Shown piece after piece: positions 17,208 through 27,109 of a stretch of DNA of 64,000 nucleotides (the stretch's first letter is position 1; each line of letters starts with the position of its first letter). The DNA is from Teredinibacter haidensis (GTDB lineage Bacteria; Pseudomonadota; Gammaproteobacteria; Pseudomonadales; Cellvibrionaceae), in contig NZ_CP060084.1 in assembly GCF_014211975.1 (NCBI RefSeq), forward strand, positions 1,860,001 through 1,924,000, read 5' to 3'. The notes beneath the pieces were generated by a model. The model was not told where the DNA came from and did not search any database. It was given only the letters and a program-made list of their open reading frames with translations. The position numbers and the translations under genes are program-made.

Positions 17208-18200
17208 ATGAATAACAGTACCAATATACTCCCACCTTACCGCTTTAGCATTGCCCCGATGATGGATTGGAGTGACCGGCATTGCCGGTATTTCTGGCGT
17301 TTGCTTACCAGGGAAGCGCTACTCTACACAGAGATGGTAACTACCGGCGCCCTGCTTAAGGGCGATTTCGAGCGCTTCTTACAGTACAACCAAGAGGAGC
17401 ATCCGCTCGCCATTCAGCTTGGGGGAAGCGACCCGAGGAGTCTGGCAAAATGTGCGGGCATGGCGGAAGACTGGGGCTACGACGAAGTCAATTTAAACTG
17501 CGGCTGCCCCAGTGACCGAGTGCAGGAAGGAAAAATCGGCGCTATTTTAATGGCTGAACCAGAATTGGTGGCCGAATGCGTAAGTGAAATGCGAAACGCC
17601 TGCAGTATCCCGATCACCGTCAAACACCGAATCGGTATCGATGATCAGGATGATTATCCGGCAATGGCGGATTTTGTTCGCACGGTAGCGGCAGCTGGCT
17701 GCTCAACCTTTATCGTACACGCGCGTAAGGCCTGGCTTAAGGGGCTCAGCCCAAAGCAAAACCGCGAAGTACCACCACTGAATTACGACTTTGTCGCGCA
17801 ACTGAAACGGGAGTTTCCTACACTTACGGTTATTGTTAACGGCGGTATCAACACGATTGAGCAATCTCAAGCGCTGCTGGAAGACGTGGACGGCGTGATG
17901 ATTGGTCGTGAAGCATACAACAATCCCTGGTTTCTGGCCCAGGTAGACGAAAAGCTGTTCAACCGACCATCACTCGCGCCTAGCCGTGATCATGTGATTA
18001 CGCAATATGCAGAATATTGCCAGCGGGAAATTGAGAAAGGCAACAGGCTACACCATATGTCCCGCCATATTCTGGGGCTGTACCTGGGCGAATACGGTGC
18101 CAGAATATTCCGCAGGCATATTACCGAGTGCGCAAACAGGCCTGATGCCACCGCCCAGGTGCTGCTGAAAGCTGTAAACTTAATGAAAAGGCACGACTAA
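17208..18200 (+). CDS. dusA: tRNA-dihydrouridine(20/20a) synthase DusA
   Basis: FMN enzyme that reduces uridines 20/20a in the tRNA D-loop using NADPH. The 330-residue length and motifs fit DusA rather than DusB/C: APMMDWSDRHCRYF at the start, NLNCGCPSDRVQEG with the catalytic Cys in CGCPS, and HARKAWLKGLSPKQNRE, which is characteristic of DusA. The flavin-phosphate region is VNGGI plus DGVMIGREAY. The ATG at 17208 is the first in frame. tal follows on the same strand about 100 bases later. Confidence 0.95.
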   Translation: MNNSTNILPPYRFSIAPMMDWSDRHCRYFWRLLTREALLYTEMVTTGALLKGDFERFLQYNQEEHPLAIQLGGSDPRSLAKCAGMAEDWGYDEVNLNCGCPSDRVQEGKIGAILMAEPELVAECVSEMRNACSIPITVKHRIGIDDQDDYPAMADFVRTVAAAGCSTFIVHARKAWLKGLSPKQNREVPPLNYDFVAQLKREFPTLTVIVNGGINTIEQSQALLEDVDGVMIGREAYNNPWFLAQVDEKLFNRPSLAPSRDHVITQYAEYCQREIEKGNRLHHMSRHILGLYLGEYGARIFRRHITECANRPDATAQVLLKAVNLMKRHD

Positions 18201-18302
18201 TTGTCTTTTTTACTATAACTATCTTATCTTCCGGTTGTTTCCTGCCGGAACAGGCACGATAATGTGCGCCTTTGAAAAAAACCAAGGTTTACGGGGAGTA
18301 AC

Positions 18303-19235
18303 ATGACCAACAAACTCGAGCAATTGAAACAGTATTCTGACGTTGTGGCCGATACTGGCGACATCGAGGCCATCAAGCGCTACCAGCCTCTGGATGCAAC
18401 CACCAACCCTTCTCTGCTGTACAAAGCAGCACAGATGAAGCAGTACGCTCCTCTAGTGCGTGACGCTCTGTCCTCTACAGATTCCATCGAAGCCGCCTGC
18501 GACAAGCTCGGCGTGGCCATTGGTTGTGAAATTCTGAAGATTGTCCCCGGCCGTGTTTCTACCGAGGTAGACGCCCGCCTGTCTTACGATACCTCTGCCA
18601 GTATCGAAAAAGCCAAGCAACTTATTGGTCTATACGAAAACGCCGGTATCGGCAAAGAACGCGTATTGATCAAACTGGCTTCTACCTGGGAAGGGATTCG
18701 CGCTGCCGAAGTTCTGCAGAAAGAAGGTATTAACTGTAACCTAACTCTGCTGTTTAGCTTTAGCCAAGCCGCTGCCTGTGCCGACGCTGGCGCCTACCTG
18801 ATATCCCCATTTGTTGGTCGTATTCTCGACTGGTACAAAGCCAATACCGACAAGAAAGAATACAGCCCGTTTGAAGACCCCGGTGTGGTTTCTGTTACCC
18901 AGATTTATAACTACTACAAGCAACACGACTACAACACAGTAGTGATGGGTGCGAGCTTCCGCAATACTGGCGAACTCGAAGCCCTAGCCGGCTGTGACCG
19001 TCTAACGATCAGCCCAGACCTGTTAGGTGCACTGGAAGCAGACACCGGCAAGCTGGAACGCGCTCTTAGCCCAGAAAAGTCTGGCGATGCCATCGCCAAG
19101 CTACTGGAAACCGAAGCTCAGTTCCGTTTCTCCAATAACCAAGATGCTATGGCGACAGAAAAGCTGGCTCAGGGTATTCGCGGTTTCGTTGCCGACCAGA
19201 TCAACCTGGAAAATTTCCTTAAAGCACAAGCCTAG
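18303..19235 (+). CDS. tal: Transaldolase
   Basis: Pentose phosphate pathway enzyme that transfers a dihydroxyacetone unit between sedoheptulose 7-phosphate and glyceraldehyde 3-phosphate. The 310-residue TalB-type protein shows DATTNPSLL near residue 31, the Schiff-base lysine in [10 protein letters not shown] (about 131), and [18 protein letters not shown] ribosome binding site precedes the ATG at 18303. Cytosolic. A TerB-like gene follows after 25 bases. Confidence 0.97.
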   Translation: MTNKLEQLKQYSDVVADTGDIEAIKRYQPLDATTNPSLLYKAAQMKQYAPLVRDALSSTDSIEAACDKLGVAIGCEILKIVPGRVSTEVDARLSYDTSASIEKAKQLIGLYENAGIGKERVLIKLASTWEGIRAAEVLQKEGINCNLTLLFSFSQAAACADAGAYLISPFVGRILDWYKANTDKKEYSPFEDPGVVSVTQIYNYYKQHDYNTVVMGASFRNTGELEALAGCDRLTISPDLLGALEADTGKLERALSPEKSGDAIAKLLETEAQFRFSNNQDAMATEKLAQGIRGFVADQINLENFLKAQA

Positions 19236-19260
19236 TAAAACGACAAGAGAGCCCTGCCCT

Positions 19261-19704
19261 GTGTTAAACGCCATAAAAACCTTTTTCTGCAGTGAACTAC
19301 AGGGCTCTACAACCAGTACAAACGAGCACCAACAGCAACTTGCTTGTGCTGCTCTCCTTATTGAGGTTGCGATTGTCGACCAAGAATTTGATTCCGACGA
19401 ATTGCAAACCCTTACCAATATTCTACAAAGCAAATTCAACATCACCCCAGAGGAATGCGAAACCCTCTGCACTCTCGCCCAGTCCGAATGTGAACAAGCC
19501 ACCTCCATGTACCAATTCACTCAACTGGTAAACGAAAGCTGCTCTGCAGAAGAAAAGTTTGAGTTGATTAAGGGCATGTGGACAATTGCATACGCCGACG
19601 GCAATTTAGACAAGTACGAGGAATATGTTGTTCGAAAAGTTTCCGAACTTATCTATGTCAGCCACAGCGACTTTATCCGAGCGAAATTACAAGCCCGCCC
19701 CTGA
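19261..19704 (+). CDS. TerB-like (DjlA N-terminal type) helical protein
   Basis: A 147-residue soluble helical protein resembling the TerB/DjlA-N domain, an acidic metal-binding-type helical bundle. Typical features are AALLIEVAIVDQEFDSDE, the later copy GMWTIAYADGNLDKYEEYVVRKVS, and the general i-D-G pattern of each half. The longer open frame from 19027 lies inside tal; I place the start at GTG 19261, just after tal ends. Function is unknown in most bacteria, though TerB domains are linked to membrane stress and tellurite resistance. Confidence 0.8.
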   Translation: MLNAIKTFFCSELQGSTTSTNEHQQQLACAALLIEVAIVDQEFDSDELQTLTNILQSKFNITPEECETLCTLAQSECEQATSMYQFTQLVNESCSAEEKFELIKGMWTIAYADGNLDKYEEYVVRKVSELIYVSHSDFIRAKLQARP

Positions 19705-19782
19705 GCCAAATCAAATACCAAGCGTATTTTGGCGCCTCCAGTGTGCTATAACTATGTAAAACCCTTAATGAGATTCTACTGA

Positions 19783-21468
19783 GTGGAAAGCAACAACAAT
19801 AACGCTACGCCCACCACATCACCTCGCTACAGACTGGAATACGACGAAAAAACCAGCCGAGTGATGGGCATTGTTGAGCCCGCCAAAACCGCCGCCGCCG
19901 AAAACAACGACGAGCGTCCAACGCCCCAGCCCGCCATCACACAACAATCGATTAACGAGCACCTAAAAAGCGAAGGTTTTGCCGATCATTTTTACCCCCC
20001 AAACAGTGTTCAGCTATTTTTAAAGAAAGTTCAGCGCTTCGAAAATGGCCGCTACGTTTTAGCAGAAAGGCGCGATGCGAAAATCAGTATTTCTATCTCA
20101 CACGACAAAACAACCGCTCGTGTACAAACCGACAGAGCCTGGGGTGGACAAAAACTAAACCCGGAGTGGATAGAAGAGGAAGTTGAGAAAGCCAGGTTAG
20201 ACGGTACAACTCTCGATAAAGAAAAGCTTGACCAACTACGCGCGTCAAAGGAACCCGTAGATCTCATTATTGCCAACGCCATACTGCCCAAACATGGCAC
20301 TAATGCCAAAATGGAATCCCTGCTGGAAAGTAAAACCATTGCCGAAAAGGACACCGATAGCTCTAAGGTAATAGATCAACTGGATGTTTACGATTTTACC
20401 GTTGTACAGCCTGGCGACAAACTGATGCGCAGGGTTCCAGCAACAAGCGGTGAAGATGGCCTGGATGTTAAAGGGAGCATCATTCGCGCAAACGCCGGAA
20501 TAGACGTTCAATTCAACAAACCCTTCGAGGGTGTTGAACTCGCGGAAGATGACGAGAACCTGCTGATTGCCGCCATCAAGGGACACCCTGTCTACAGCAA
20601 TTCCGGCGTAAAAGTTGATGCTTTGATGGTCTTAGAGGATGTTGATATTCATAGTGGCCATATCGATTACGACGGTTCGCTAATGATTAAACACAATGTT
20701 GAACCGGGCCTGCATATTAAGGTTTCTGGCGATATTTTTATAAAGGGCTCCGTCACCAAGGCTACCATCGTTGCCGGTGGTAGCATAACAGTTAGCGGCG
20801 GCGTAAATGCCGACGACATCGACGATGAACACAGCTGCCACCTCGAAGCCGGAGGTGATGTCAACGCAAAGTTTTTCCACCACACCAGCGTAGTCTGCAA
20901 AGGAGATTTAAACGCTGCCGAATATGTTATGCAGTGCAAAGTCCTCGCCGACGGCTATATTAATGCTGGACAGGAACGTGGCCGAGGCTGTCTTATTGGT
21001 GGCCATTGCACCTCCCACTCCGGTATTAACGCTAAAGTACTGGGCAGTGAAGCCTATGTCACAACGACTCTTTTCCTGGGCGAAGACAATGAGCTACAGC
21101 GTGAGGTCGCTGCCCTGAATCACAAAATAAAGCGCCGAACCGCTGAAGAAGAACAGCTATTAAACATACTAAAAAAAATCCAAGCCAAGGGAACACCGAC
21201 TACACTGGGACAAACCATCCTGGATAAAGCAAGGAAAGTTGAAGAGACTGTTCAGCTAATACAGGAAAAAATTAATCTTATGCAAATGCGTCTGGACGAG
21301 CTGAAACCACGATTAACCGTTAATGACAACCTAGCGGTAAACGTCTCTAAGCAAGTCTATCCAAATGTGGTGATAAATATTCTCGGGCACGCTTGGTCGT
21401 GTGAAGACGCTAAAAGGCATTGCAGTATTAAGCTGGAGGGCGAACGCGTATTCGCTGAAAGCTTATAA
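19783..21468 (+). CDS. FapA-family (DUF342) polymer-forming protein
   Basis: A 561-residue protein of the FapA/DUF342 group. After a low-complexity N-terminus and an alpha/beta N-domain, residues of about 190-430 form the right-handed beta-helix typical of the family. It shows successive short turns such as GSLMIKHNV, VSGDIFIKGSV and VVAGGSITVSGGV, and a glycine-rich block (GQERGRGCLIGGHC). A coiled coil (about 440-515) and a short C-terminal domain follow. Starts at GTG 19783. Known members affect flagellar assembly or signalling; the role here is not defined. It starts a run with CBS and HDOD genes. Confidence 0.85.
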   Translation: MESNNNNATPTTSPRYRLEYDEKTSRVMGIVEPAKTAAAENNDERPTPQPAITQQSINEHLKSEGFADHFYPPNSVQLFLKKVQRFENGRYVLAERRDAKISISISHDKTTARVQTDRAWGGQKLNPEWIEEEVEKARLDGTTLDKEKLDQLRASKEPVDLIIANAILPKHGTNAKMESLLESKTIAEKDTDSSKVIDQLDVYDFTVVQPGDKLMRRVPATSGEDGLDVKGSIIRANAGIDVQFNKPFEGVELAEDDENLLIAAIKGHPVYSNSGVKVDALMVLEDVDIHSGHIDYDGSLMIKHNVEPGLHIKVSGDIFIKGSVTKATIVAGGSITVSGGVNADDIDDEHSCHLEAGGDVNAKFFHHTSVVCKGDLNAAEYVMQCKVLADGYINAGQERGRGCLIGGHCTSHSGINAKVLGSEAYVTTTLFLGEDNELQREVAALNHKIKRRTAEEEQLLNILKKIQAKGTPTTLGQTILDKARKVEETVQLIQEKINLMQMRLDELKPRLTVNDNLAVNVSKQVYPNVVINILGHAWSCEDAKRHCSIKLEGERVFAESL

Positions 21469-21477
21469 GGTGACGTT

Positions 21478-21903
21478 ATGATTGTCGCAGACATAATGAG
21501 CAAACAGGTTCACTCGGTTTCACCTGAAGAAACCCTAGAGGAATTACGCAATATTTTTTCTGATGTGGCCTATCGCCACCTGCTGGTAGAAGAAAACGAC
21601 AGGCTCGTAGGTGTTGTTTCTGATAGGGATGCTCTCGCCCACCTCAGCCCCTTTTTAAGAACCGAAGAAGAGCGGGAAATTGACCGGTCGCTGCTAAAAC
21701 TGAAAGTACGCGATATTATGTCCGCCGCCCCCATTACAGTGGACGCCGATACCGGTATCGATTGTGCCTCTATTCTCCTGCTTGAAAACCCTATTTCCTG
21801 CCTGCCGGTTGTCCGTGAGGATATGAGTATTGAAGGCATTCTCAGCTGGACAGATATCCTGCAATTCCACGTTTACGATATTGATAAGACACTCCATGAA
21901 TAA
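21478..21903 (+). CDS. Two-CBS-domain protein
   Basis: A 141-residue protein made of two CBS repeats (about 1-65 and 72-141), opening with VADIMSKQVHSVSPEETLEE and VRDIMSAAPITVDADTG. CBS pairs bind adenosine nucleotides and act as regulatory modules. The gene starts nine bases after FapA, with an AAGGTGAC site, so they are likely co-transcribed. No enzyme domain is attached; a small stand-alone ligand sensor acting on a partner is plausible. Confidence 0.92.
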   Translation: MIVADIMSKQVHSVSPEETLEELRNIFSDVAYRHLLVEENDRLVGVVSDRDALAHLSPFLRTEEEREIDRSLLKLKVRDIMSAAPITVDADTGIDCASILLLENPISCLPVVREDMSIEGILSWTDILQFHVYDIDKTLHE

Positions 21904-21977
21904 GTCATTATTAGTCTTGATAGAGTAGTGGCCTGCTAGACTCATACGAACACACTTAGACCGGAGTATGGCGAGGA

Positions 21978-22952
21978 ATGTCGTTCCTTAAAAATGTATT
22001 TACAAAGATAACTGACACAGACACCAAGCAATGGATTGTCGTAGAACCCAAGCAGCTGAGTATTCGAGACTCAGAAAGTATTTACTATTCACACCTTTAC
22101 CCTAAAACCACCGAAACCGCCTTAACACTGCCACAAAAACTGGTGGTGGATATGGTGAAAACCTCACTGCAGAAAAAAGAAGTGCGTAATAAGGCTGTTC
22201 CCCGCTTACCAACGGTGATTCCACGTTTACTGCGCAGCCTGCGTGACCCGGAAAGTTCTGCACGTGATTACGTGGACATTATCGATAAAGATCCGGTTAT
22301 GAGCGCAACGGTGCTGAAACTCGCCAATAGCGTGTACTTCAACCCCATAGGTGCACGTATTAACGATATTGAACGTGCTGTTGTGAAATTGGGTATTGAT
22401 GGTTTGCGTTCAGTGCTTTCTGCCGCAGTTATGCAACCCATTGTGCAACGGGAATCGACCTATTTTTCCCGTACTGGGCAAAAAATGTGGCATCACTCGC
22501 TCTCCTGCGCTGTTGCCTGTGAGCAAATTGCCGAACATCGTCAGCAGGAAAAATTCAAAGTTTACGTTATGGGTCTGGTACACGATATAGGTAAAATTAC
22601 GGTTTTCAGCGAACTGTGCAAGCAGTTCAAACTGAATGAAGAAGACGTTAAACCCGGCAACAACGCTTTTTCACCCATTATGAAAGTGCTCGCCCCAGCG
22701 GTTAGTTATTGGGTGGCTAAAGATTGGGATTTACCCAAAGACATATGCAAAGCTATTGCCGAGCAATTGAACCTACAGCCTGGGAATAAACTGAGCCCCT
22801 ACGGCCATATTTTGTACCAAGCCAATATGGTTACAGAATGCCATGCAACTATCCGCCACAAAAATGAAAGTCTGGCCAACTCGGTGTTGAAAGAATTGGA
22901 TCTACCAGAAAATTTATATGAAAAACTGGATCAGCTATCACGCGAATACTGA
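21978..22952 (+). CDS. HDOD-domain signalling protein
   Basis: A 324-residue protein with an N-terminal extension of about 65 residues and an HDOD domain (about 75-280). LPTVIPRLLRSLRDPESSARD, then DKDPVMSATVLKLANSVYFNP, are typical; VMGLVHDIGKI retains an HD-like pair. HDOD proteins lack phosphodiesterase activity in most cases and serve in output or stress signalling. Its 3' end overlaps the convergent GDPD gene by 15 bases. Confidence 0.9.
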   Translation: MSFLKNVFTKITDTDTKQWIVVEPKQLSIRDSESIYYSHLYPKTTETALTLPQKLVVDMVKTSLQKKEVRNKAVPRLPTVIPRLLRSLRDPESSARDYVDIIDKDPVMSATVLKLANSVYFNPIGARINDIERAVVKLGIDGLRSVLSAAVMQPIVQRESTYFSRTGQKMWHHSLSCAVACEQIAEHRQQEKFKVYVMGLVHDIGKITVFSELCKQFKLNEEDVKPGNNAFSPIMKVLAPAVSYWVAKDWDLPKDICKAIAEQLNLQPGNKLSPYGHILYQANMVTECHATIRHKNESLANSVLKELDLPENLYEKLDQLSREY

Positions 22953-23669
22953 TGGCTGCCAGGTTTCAATATAACGGACGCCCCGTTTCAGTAGTCTCTC
23001 ACTCTCTTTTAAACAGCTTACATCGTATACAAACCACTGCCAGGAACCAGGCCAGAACGGCTGATCATTCAGCGGCAATTCGGTGTGATCGATAATAAGG
23101 TATTCCGGGGAAAACTGTGCTGCCTCTGCCCTGGAATATTCGGAATAATCACTCAACACCCAGCCCACTGGCAGGGACGACAACTCCCGCACGATGCGAA
23201 GTATTTCGATGTCGAAACTGATGATAATGCGGCGACAGCTCAAACACTCGCTCTGATCTAAAGCCGCCTTCGCAAACGCTTCTCTGGAGCTGTAATGCAG
23301 AGACTCAGCCTTCAGCTCCAGAAAGACCTGTACCTCACTATCCTGCAAACCCAGACTGAGCTGTTGAAGCGTCGGCAATAAGCAGTGTGAGAATTTTTCT
23401 CCAAAACGTTCCGGCTCCTGCACGCGAACACCCGCCAGTTCCGCGGCGGTGCGCTCGGCAATCAACAGGCTATGGGAAGACGTACGCGCTGTACTGGCAT
23501 CGTGCACAACCATGCAGGTATGATCGAGGCTCAACTGCACATCTACCTCGACAGCATCGACACCCATGGCAATGGCCGAGAGCACACCTTCCAGCGTATT
23601 TTCAGGGAAATCAGAAGGGTTGCCGCGATGACCGACAACCCTGTAGGGACGAGACTTTAGATGGGGCAA
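22938..23669 (-). CDS. Glycerophosphodiester phosphodiesterase family protein
   Basis: A 243-residue UgpQ-like enzyme that would hydrolyse glycerophosphodiesters to glycerol 3-phosphate and an alcohol. Catalytic features: VGHRGNPSDFPENTLEG (catalytic His and metal Glu), AVEVDVQLSLDHTCMVVHD (metal ligands and second His). No signal peptide, so it is cytosolic. The start overlaps the end of the aldo/keto reductase gene by 13 bases, so the two form an operon. Confidence 0.92.
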   Translation of the reverse strand: MPHLKSRPYRVVGHRGNPSDFPENTLEGVLSAIAMGVDAVEVDVQLSLDHTCMVVHDASTARTSSHSLLIAERTAAELAGVRVQEPERFGEKFSHCLLPTLQQLSLGLQDSEVQVFLELKAESLHYSSREAFAKAALDQSECLSCRRIIISFDIEILRIVRELSSLPVGWVLSDYSEYSRAEAAQFSPEYLIIDHTELPLNDQPFWPGSWQWFVYDVSCLKESERLLKRGVRYIETWQPSVFA

Positions 23670-24637
23670 CGGATAAAACTTTCAACTTTATCCAAATACA
23701 GTTGATACAGCTTTTCATGTAGCACTGTAGGAAGTGGAGCCAACTCGCTCACAGAAACGTTTTTTGCTACCTGCTCTGGAGAGCTTGCACCCGGAATAAT
23801 CGTTGTAACTGCGGGCTGATCCAGAATCCAGCGCATAGCAAACTGAGCCATGCTATAACCTTCCGGCTTGAGCGCATTCAACTCGTCAACCAGTTCTAAA
23901 CCACGGCTAAATTCGATACCTGAAAAGGTTTCGCCCACGCTGAACGCTTGACCGTCTTTGTTGTAGTTTCGATGGTCTGACTCGTCAAAAGTGGTTGCAG
24001 AGGAATACTTACCACTCAGTAGTCCGCTCGCCAGCGGAAGACGAACAATAATACCGACATTGCGTTCACTGGCCTTATCAAACAGGTCTTTCAGGGGACG
24101 CTGACGCAGCATATTAAAAATAATCTGTAGCGAGGCTAAATCGTTCTGTTCGATGCAGATTAACGCCTCATCCACACGTTCAACACTGGCGCCAAAGCTG
24201 GCTATATGGCCTTCCTGTTGAACCTCGCGCAACCAATCAAAGATCTCGCCATGCTGCATTACCTCGGTAGGAATACAGTGCAATTGCAGCAGATCGATAC
24301 AGTCTCTATTCAAGCGATCCTGGGCGCGCTTCACCGAGTCGCGTAAATCCGTGAGTGAATAACCATCGGGGTAGCTGCCTGGACCGCGTCCATATTTGGT
24401 AGCAATCTTAATATCCGAGCCGGCATCCGCCAATGCGGCCCCTAAATAGCTCTCGCTTTTACCTGCACCATACACATCCGCCGTATCAAAGAAGTTAACG
24501 CCCTGCTCCAATGCAGCTTGAATAATGTTGTTAGCGCTCTCATCACTTAAAGGGCCGAAATCACCGCCCAGTTGCCAGCAACCCAGTCCTACTTCACTTA
24601 CGCTCAACTGAGAGCTTCCTAGAGTACGATTTTTCAT
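23657..24637 (-). CDS. Aldo/keto reductase family oxidoreductase
   Basis: A 326-residue NADPH-dependent AKR of the bacterial group with DTADVYGAGKSE (catalytic Asp and Tyr), KIATKYGRGPG (Lys) and LLQLHCI (His). The C-terminal cofactor site is TTIIPGASSPEQ. Probable cytosolic TIM-barrel enzyme reducing aldehydes or ketones; substrate not predictable. It is upstream of, and overlaps, the GDPD gene. Confidence 0.92.
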   Translation of the reverse strand: MKNRTLGSSQLSVSEVGLGCWQLGGDFGPLSDESANNIIQAALEQGVNFFDTADVYGAGKSESYLGAALADAGSDIKIATKYGRGPGSYPDGYSLTDLRDSVKRAQDRLNRDCIDLLQLHCIPTEVMQHGEIFDWLREVQQEGHIASFGASVERVDEALICIEQNDLASLQIIFNMLRQRPLKDLFDKASERNVGIIVRLPLASGLLSGKYSSATTFDESDHRNYNKDGQAFSVGETFSGIEFSRGLELVDELNALKPEGYSMAQFAMRWILDQPAVTTIIPGASSPEQVAKNVSVSELAPLPTVLHEKLYQLYLDKVESFIRCPI

Positions 24638-24777
24638 AATACCTTACCTTTTAGTGCCACGATTTTTCAAAGGCGTTATTGAACACTATTACTCGTCAAA
24701 AGTACGCCATTTCCGGGTAAAAAAACGCAGTTTCACCTATAGTTAATTAAATGTCGCCAAAATACGCACAGGATACT

Positions 24778-25641
24778 ATGAGCAAACACCTTTCTCGCAC
24801 GGTAAAAACCTTTTTCCTTGCTAGTATCGCATTCACTGCGATATCTGGAACAGCCGCCACGCTGAGAGTGAACCAGACAGATCATCCTCTGGACGCATAC
24901 GCCGTCGGAGCTCTTAAGGTCGCCCTGAGGAATATTCCAGGCGATTACAATTTGGCGATTACCACTCAGGATATTACTCAGACCCGTGCTATTGAAAATT
25001 TAAGAAACGGTGATATGGATGTCATGTGGCTGGCCTCTAACAGTGAGGTTGAGAGCCAGCTGATTCCCATACTTTTCCCAATGCTTAAAGGACTTTTGGG
25101 CCACAGAGTGTTTATTATCAACCCCGATGAACAGCAAAAATTTTCCAGCGTATCCAGCTTCGAAGATTTCGGCAGCTTAACATTTGGCCAGGGCCAGGGT
25201 TGGCCCGATGTGGAAATACTAAAAAGTAACGGACTAAATGTTGTTACCACAAGTAAATATGACAATCTTTTTTACATGGTAGAAGGTGGTCGTTTCGATG
25301 CGTTTCCCCGCGGTGTTCTTGAACCCTGGGTGGAAATTTCAGCTCATCCGGAGCTGGAGCTGGCCGTTGAAAAGCACCTCGTACTCATTTACAAACTGCC
25401 CTTTTATTTTTTTGTCAGCCCCGAAAACCAAGCGCTAGCGAAAACCCTGAAACAGGGACTGGACAACGCACTGAAAAACGGTGATTTCGACGAGTACTTT
25501 TACAACACCGAACTAGTCAAAGATGCCCTGAGCCGATCTCAACTGAAAAACCGGCTCGCATTCACACTCCAAAACCCATTTCTAGGGAAGAACACCCCAT
25601 TAAATGTGAAGGAGTACTGGCTAAATTTAGACGAACTATAG
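24778..25641 (+). CDS. Periplasmic substrate-binding-like protein
   Basis: A 287-residue exported protein. The ATG at 24778 follows AGGA at good spacing and gives a typical signal peptide (KTFFLASIAFTAISGTAAT); an ATG at 24751 lacks a site. The mature part resembles type II periplasmic binding proteins: a mixed fold with DVMWLASNSEVE and GQGWPDVEILKSNG, the latter suggesting a transporter-free solute-binding domain. No permease or ATPase genes follow. The next gene, 52 bases later, is a membrane diguanylate cyclase, so this protein may present a ligand to that sensor. That link is inferred. Confidence 0.8.
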   Translation: MSKHLSRTVKTFFLASIAFTAISGTAATLRVNQTDHPLDAYAVGALKVALRNIPGDYNLAITTQDITQTRAIENLRNGDMDVMWLASNSEVESQLIPILFPMLKGLLGHRVFIINPDEQQKFSSVSSFEDFGSLTFGQGQGWPDVEILKSNGLNVVTTSKYDNLFYMVEGGRFDAFPRGVLEPWVEISAHPELELAVEKHLVLIYKLPFYFFVSPENQALAKTLKQGLDNALKNGDFDEYFYNTELVKDALSRSQLKNRLAFTLQNPFLGKNTPLNVKEYWLNLDEL

Positions 25642-25693
25642 AATAATCAAATACAGTCCCTACTGTACTAAACAACAAAGCTAATTTTCGAAA

Positions 25694-27007
25694 ATGCAGA
25701 GAAATAAACCGATTACATCCCATTTTTTGCTCGCCCTTTCAAGCACTGAGATCCTGCTCGGTATACTGGCCTCTATTTCAATTGCTGTAATATTTTTACC
25801 TAAAGACTGGGTATCCCATACCCTGGAGTTTAACCCTCTAGAATATTCATCCACTATCTCTGACGATACATACTCAGGTGGTGACAGCAAGGCATTTTGG
25901 ATTAACGAGAAGAAAAAACGCTGGCAGTGCAATATTGGCGAAAAATACTCTACACCCTATTGCGGAATGCGAATTAATACACGGAAGGATAGCAAGAAGG
26001 GTATTGACCTTAGAGCCTTTCAAAAAATGACTATCTGGGTTTCCTACAAAGGCAACGAGGAATATGTACGCCTTTATTTACGCAACCGACACCCCAACTA
26101 TTATATTGATGGCAATGACACCACCACCAAATACAATATGGTAGAAGTACCCGTAAAAGAACTTGAAACTGGCTTAACCCTGAACTTAAGTGATTTTAAT
26201 GTCGCTGACTGGTGGCTTAGACAAAAAAGGATTCCTCTGCAACATGCTCACCCAGAATTTAATGACGTAATATATATTGAATTACAAACAGGCTCACAGG
26301 TGCAAAGCGGTAGCCACCAATTAGAGTTGAAACGAATTCGCTGGAAAGGCTCGTATATCAGTGATGAAAACCTATACCGCGGAATGGTTCTAACCTGGTC
26401 AGCGATTATTTTTGTCCTACTGCTCTACCGCATGCTCAATTTAAAAAATGAATTATCGAAAACAAAGCGATATCAGAATGAACTATTATCGATTAACAAA
26501 TTACTAAACCTGCAGAACAAGCAATTTGAAGACCTAGCGAAAACAGACCAGCTAACGGGACTATTGAATCGGTTGGGTATTCGAGATTCACTTTACAATG
26601 GCCTAAGGCAATGGAATGAAGAAAAAATAGCATTTTCTTTTGTTCTTGTTGATATCGATCACTTCAAACGGATCAACGATACCTACGGGCATGATGTAGG
26701 CGATGAAGTGCTAAAAAGCACCGCACAGCTTTTCTCAAAAAATATTCGCAGAACCGACTACCTAGCCCGCTGGGGTGGCGAAGAATTTATTCTGTTATGC
26801 CCCAACACCCCCCTGAAGGATGCTCGAATTGTTGCTGAACTATTGCGACAAAAGCTAGAGCAGGCAGAACTCCATCCCAATGTTAAAGTAACCGCTAGCT
26901 TTGGCGTATCGACACTTATCACACCGAGCCTAGATCAATTGTTTAAAGCCGCTGATACGGCCCTGTACAAAGCAAAAAACCAGGGCAGAAACTGTGTAGA
27001 GGCCTGA
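25694..27007 (+). CDS. Membrane-bound diguanylate cyclase with periplasmic sensor domain
   Basis: A 437-residue protein that would make c-di-GMP. It has an N-terminal membrane span (about 12-34), a periplasmic domain (about 35-230) with a beta-rich, carbohydrate-binding-like look, a second span (about 234-252), a short coiled coil and a GGDEF domain. The active site GGEEF lies near 361-365, and RRTD five residues before it is a product-inhibition I-site. DIDHFKRINDTYGHDVGDE is intact. All catalytic residues are present. It follows a substrate-binding-like protein that could be its signal-presenting partner. Confidence 0.92.
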   Translation: MQRNKPITSHFLLALSSTEILLGILASISIAVIFLPKDWVSHTLEFNPLEYSSTISDDTYSGGDSKAFWINEKKKRWQCNIGEKYSTPYCGMRINTRKDSKKGIDLRAFQKMTIWVSYKGNEEYVRLYLRNRHPNYYIDGNDTTTKYNMVEVPVKELETGLTLNLSDFNVADWWLRQKRIPLQHAHPEFNDVIYIELQTGSQVQSGSHQLELKRIRWKGSYISDENLYRGMVLTWSAIIFVLLLYRMLNLKNELSKTKRYQNELLSINKLLNLQNKQFEDLAKTDQLTGLLNRLGIRDSLYNGLRQWNEEKIAFSFVLVDIDHFKRINDTYGHDVGDEVLKSTAQLFSKNIRRTDYLARWGGEEFILLCPNTPLKDARIVAELLRQKLEQAELHPNVKVTASFGVSTLITPSLDQLFKAADTALYKAKNQGRNCVEA

Positions 27008-27109
27008 GTATAAAAATACTCGAAACCGCCACATACATTGCCCCAAAGGCATACCAAACCTGTGTTACAGTATAAAAAATCAGCCCCAAACAAACGTTAA
27101 GAAGCCCCA

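Noticed and set aside
19027..19260. Extended N-terminus of the TerB-like gene
   Set aside because: It lies inside tal in another frame; GTG 19261 gives the normal domain length.
27050..27075. LexA-like CTGT...ACAG sequence before the deacetylase gene
   Set aside because: Spacing between halves is too short for a LexA box.
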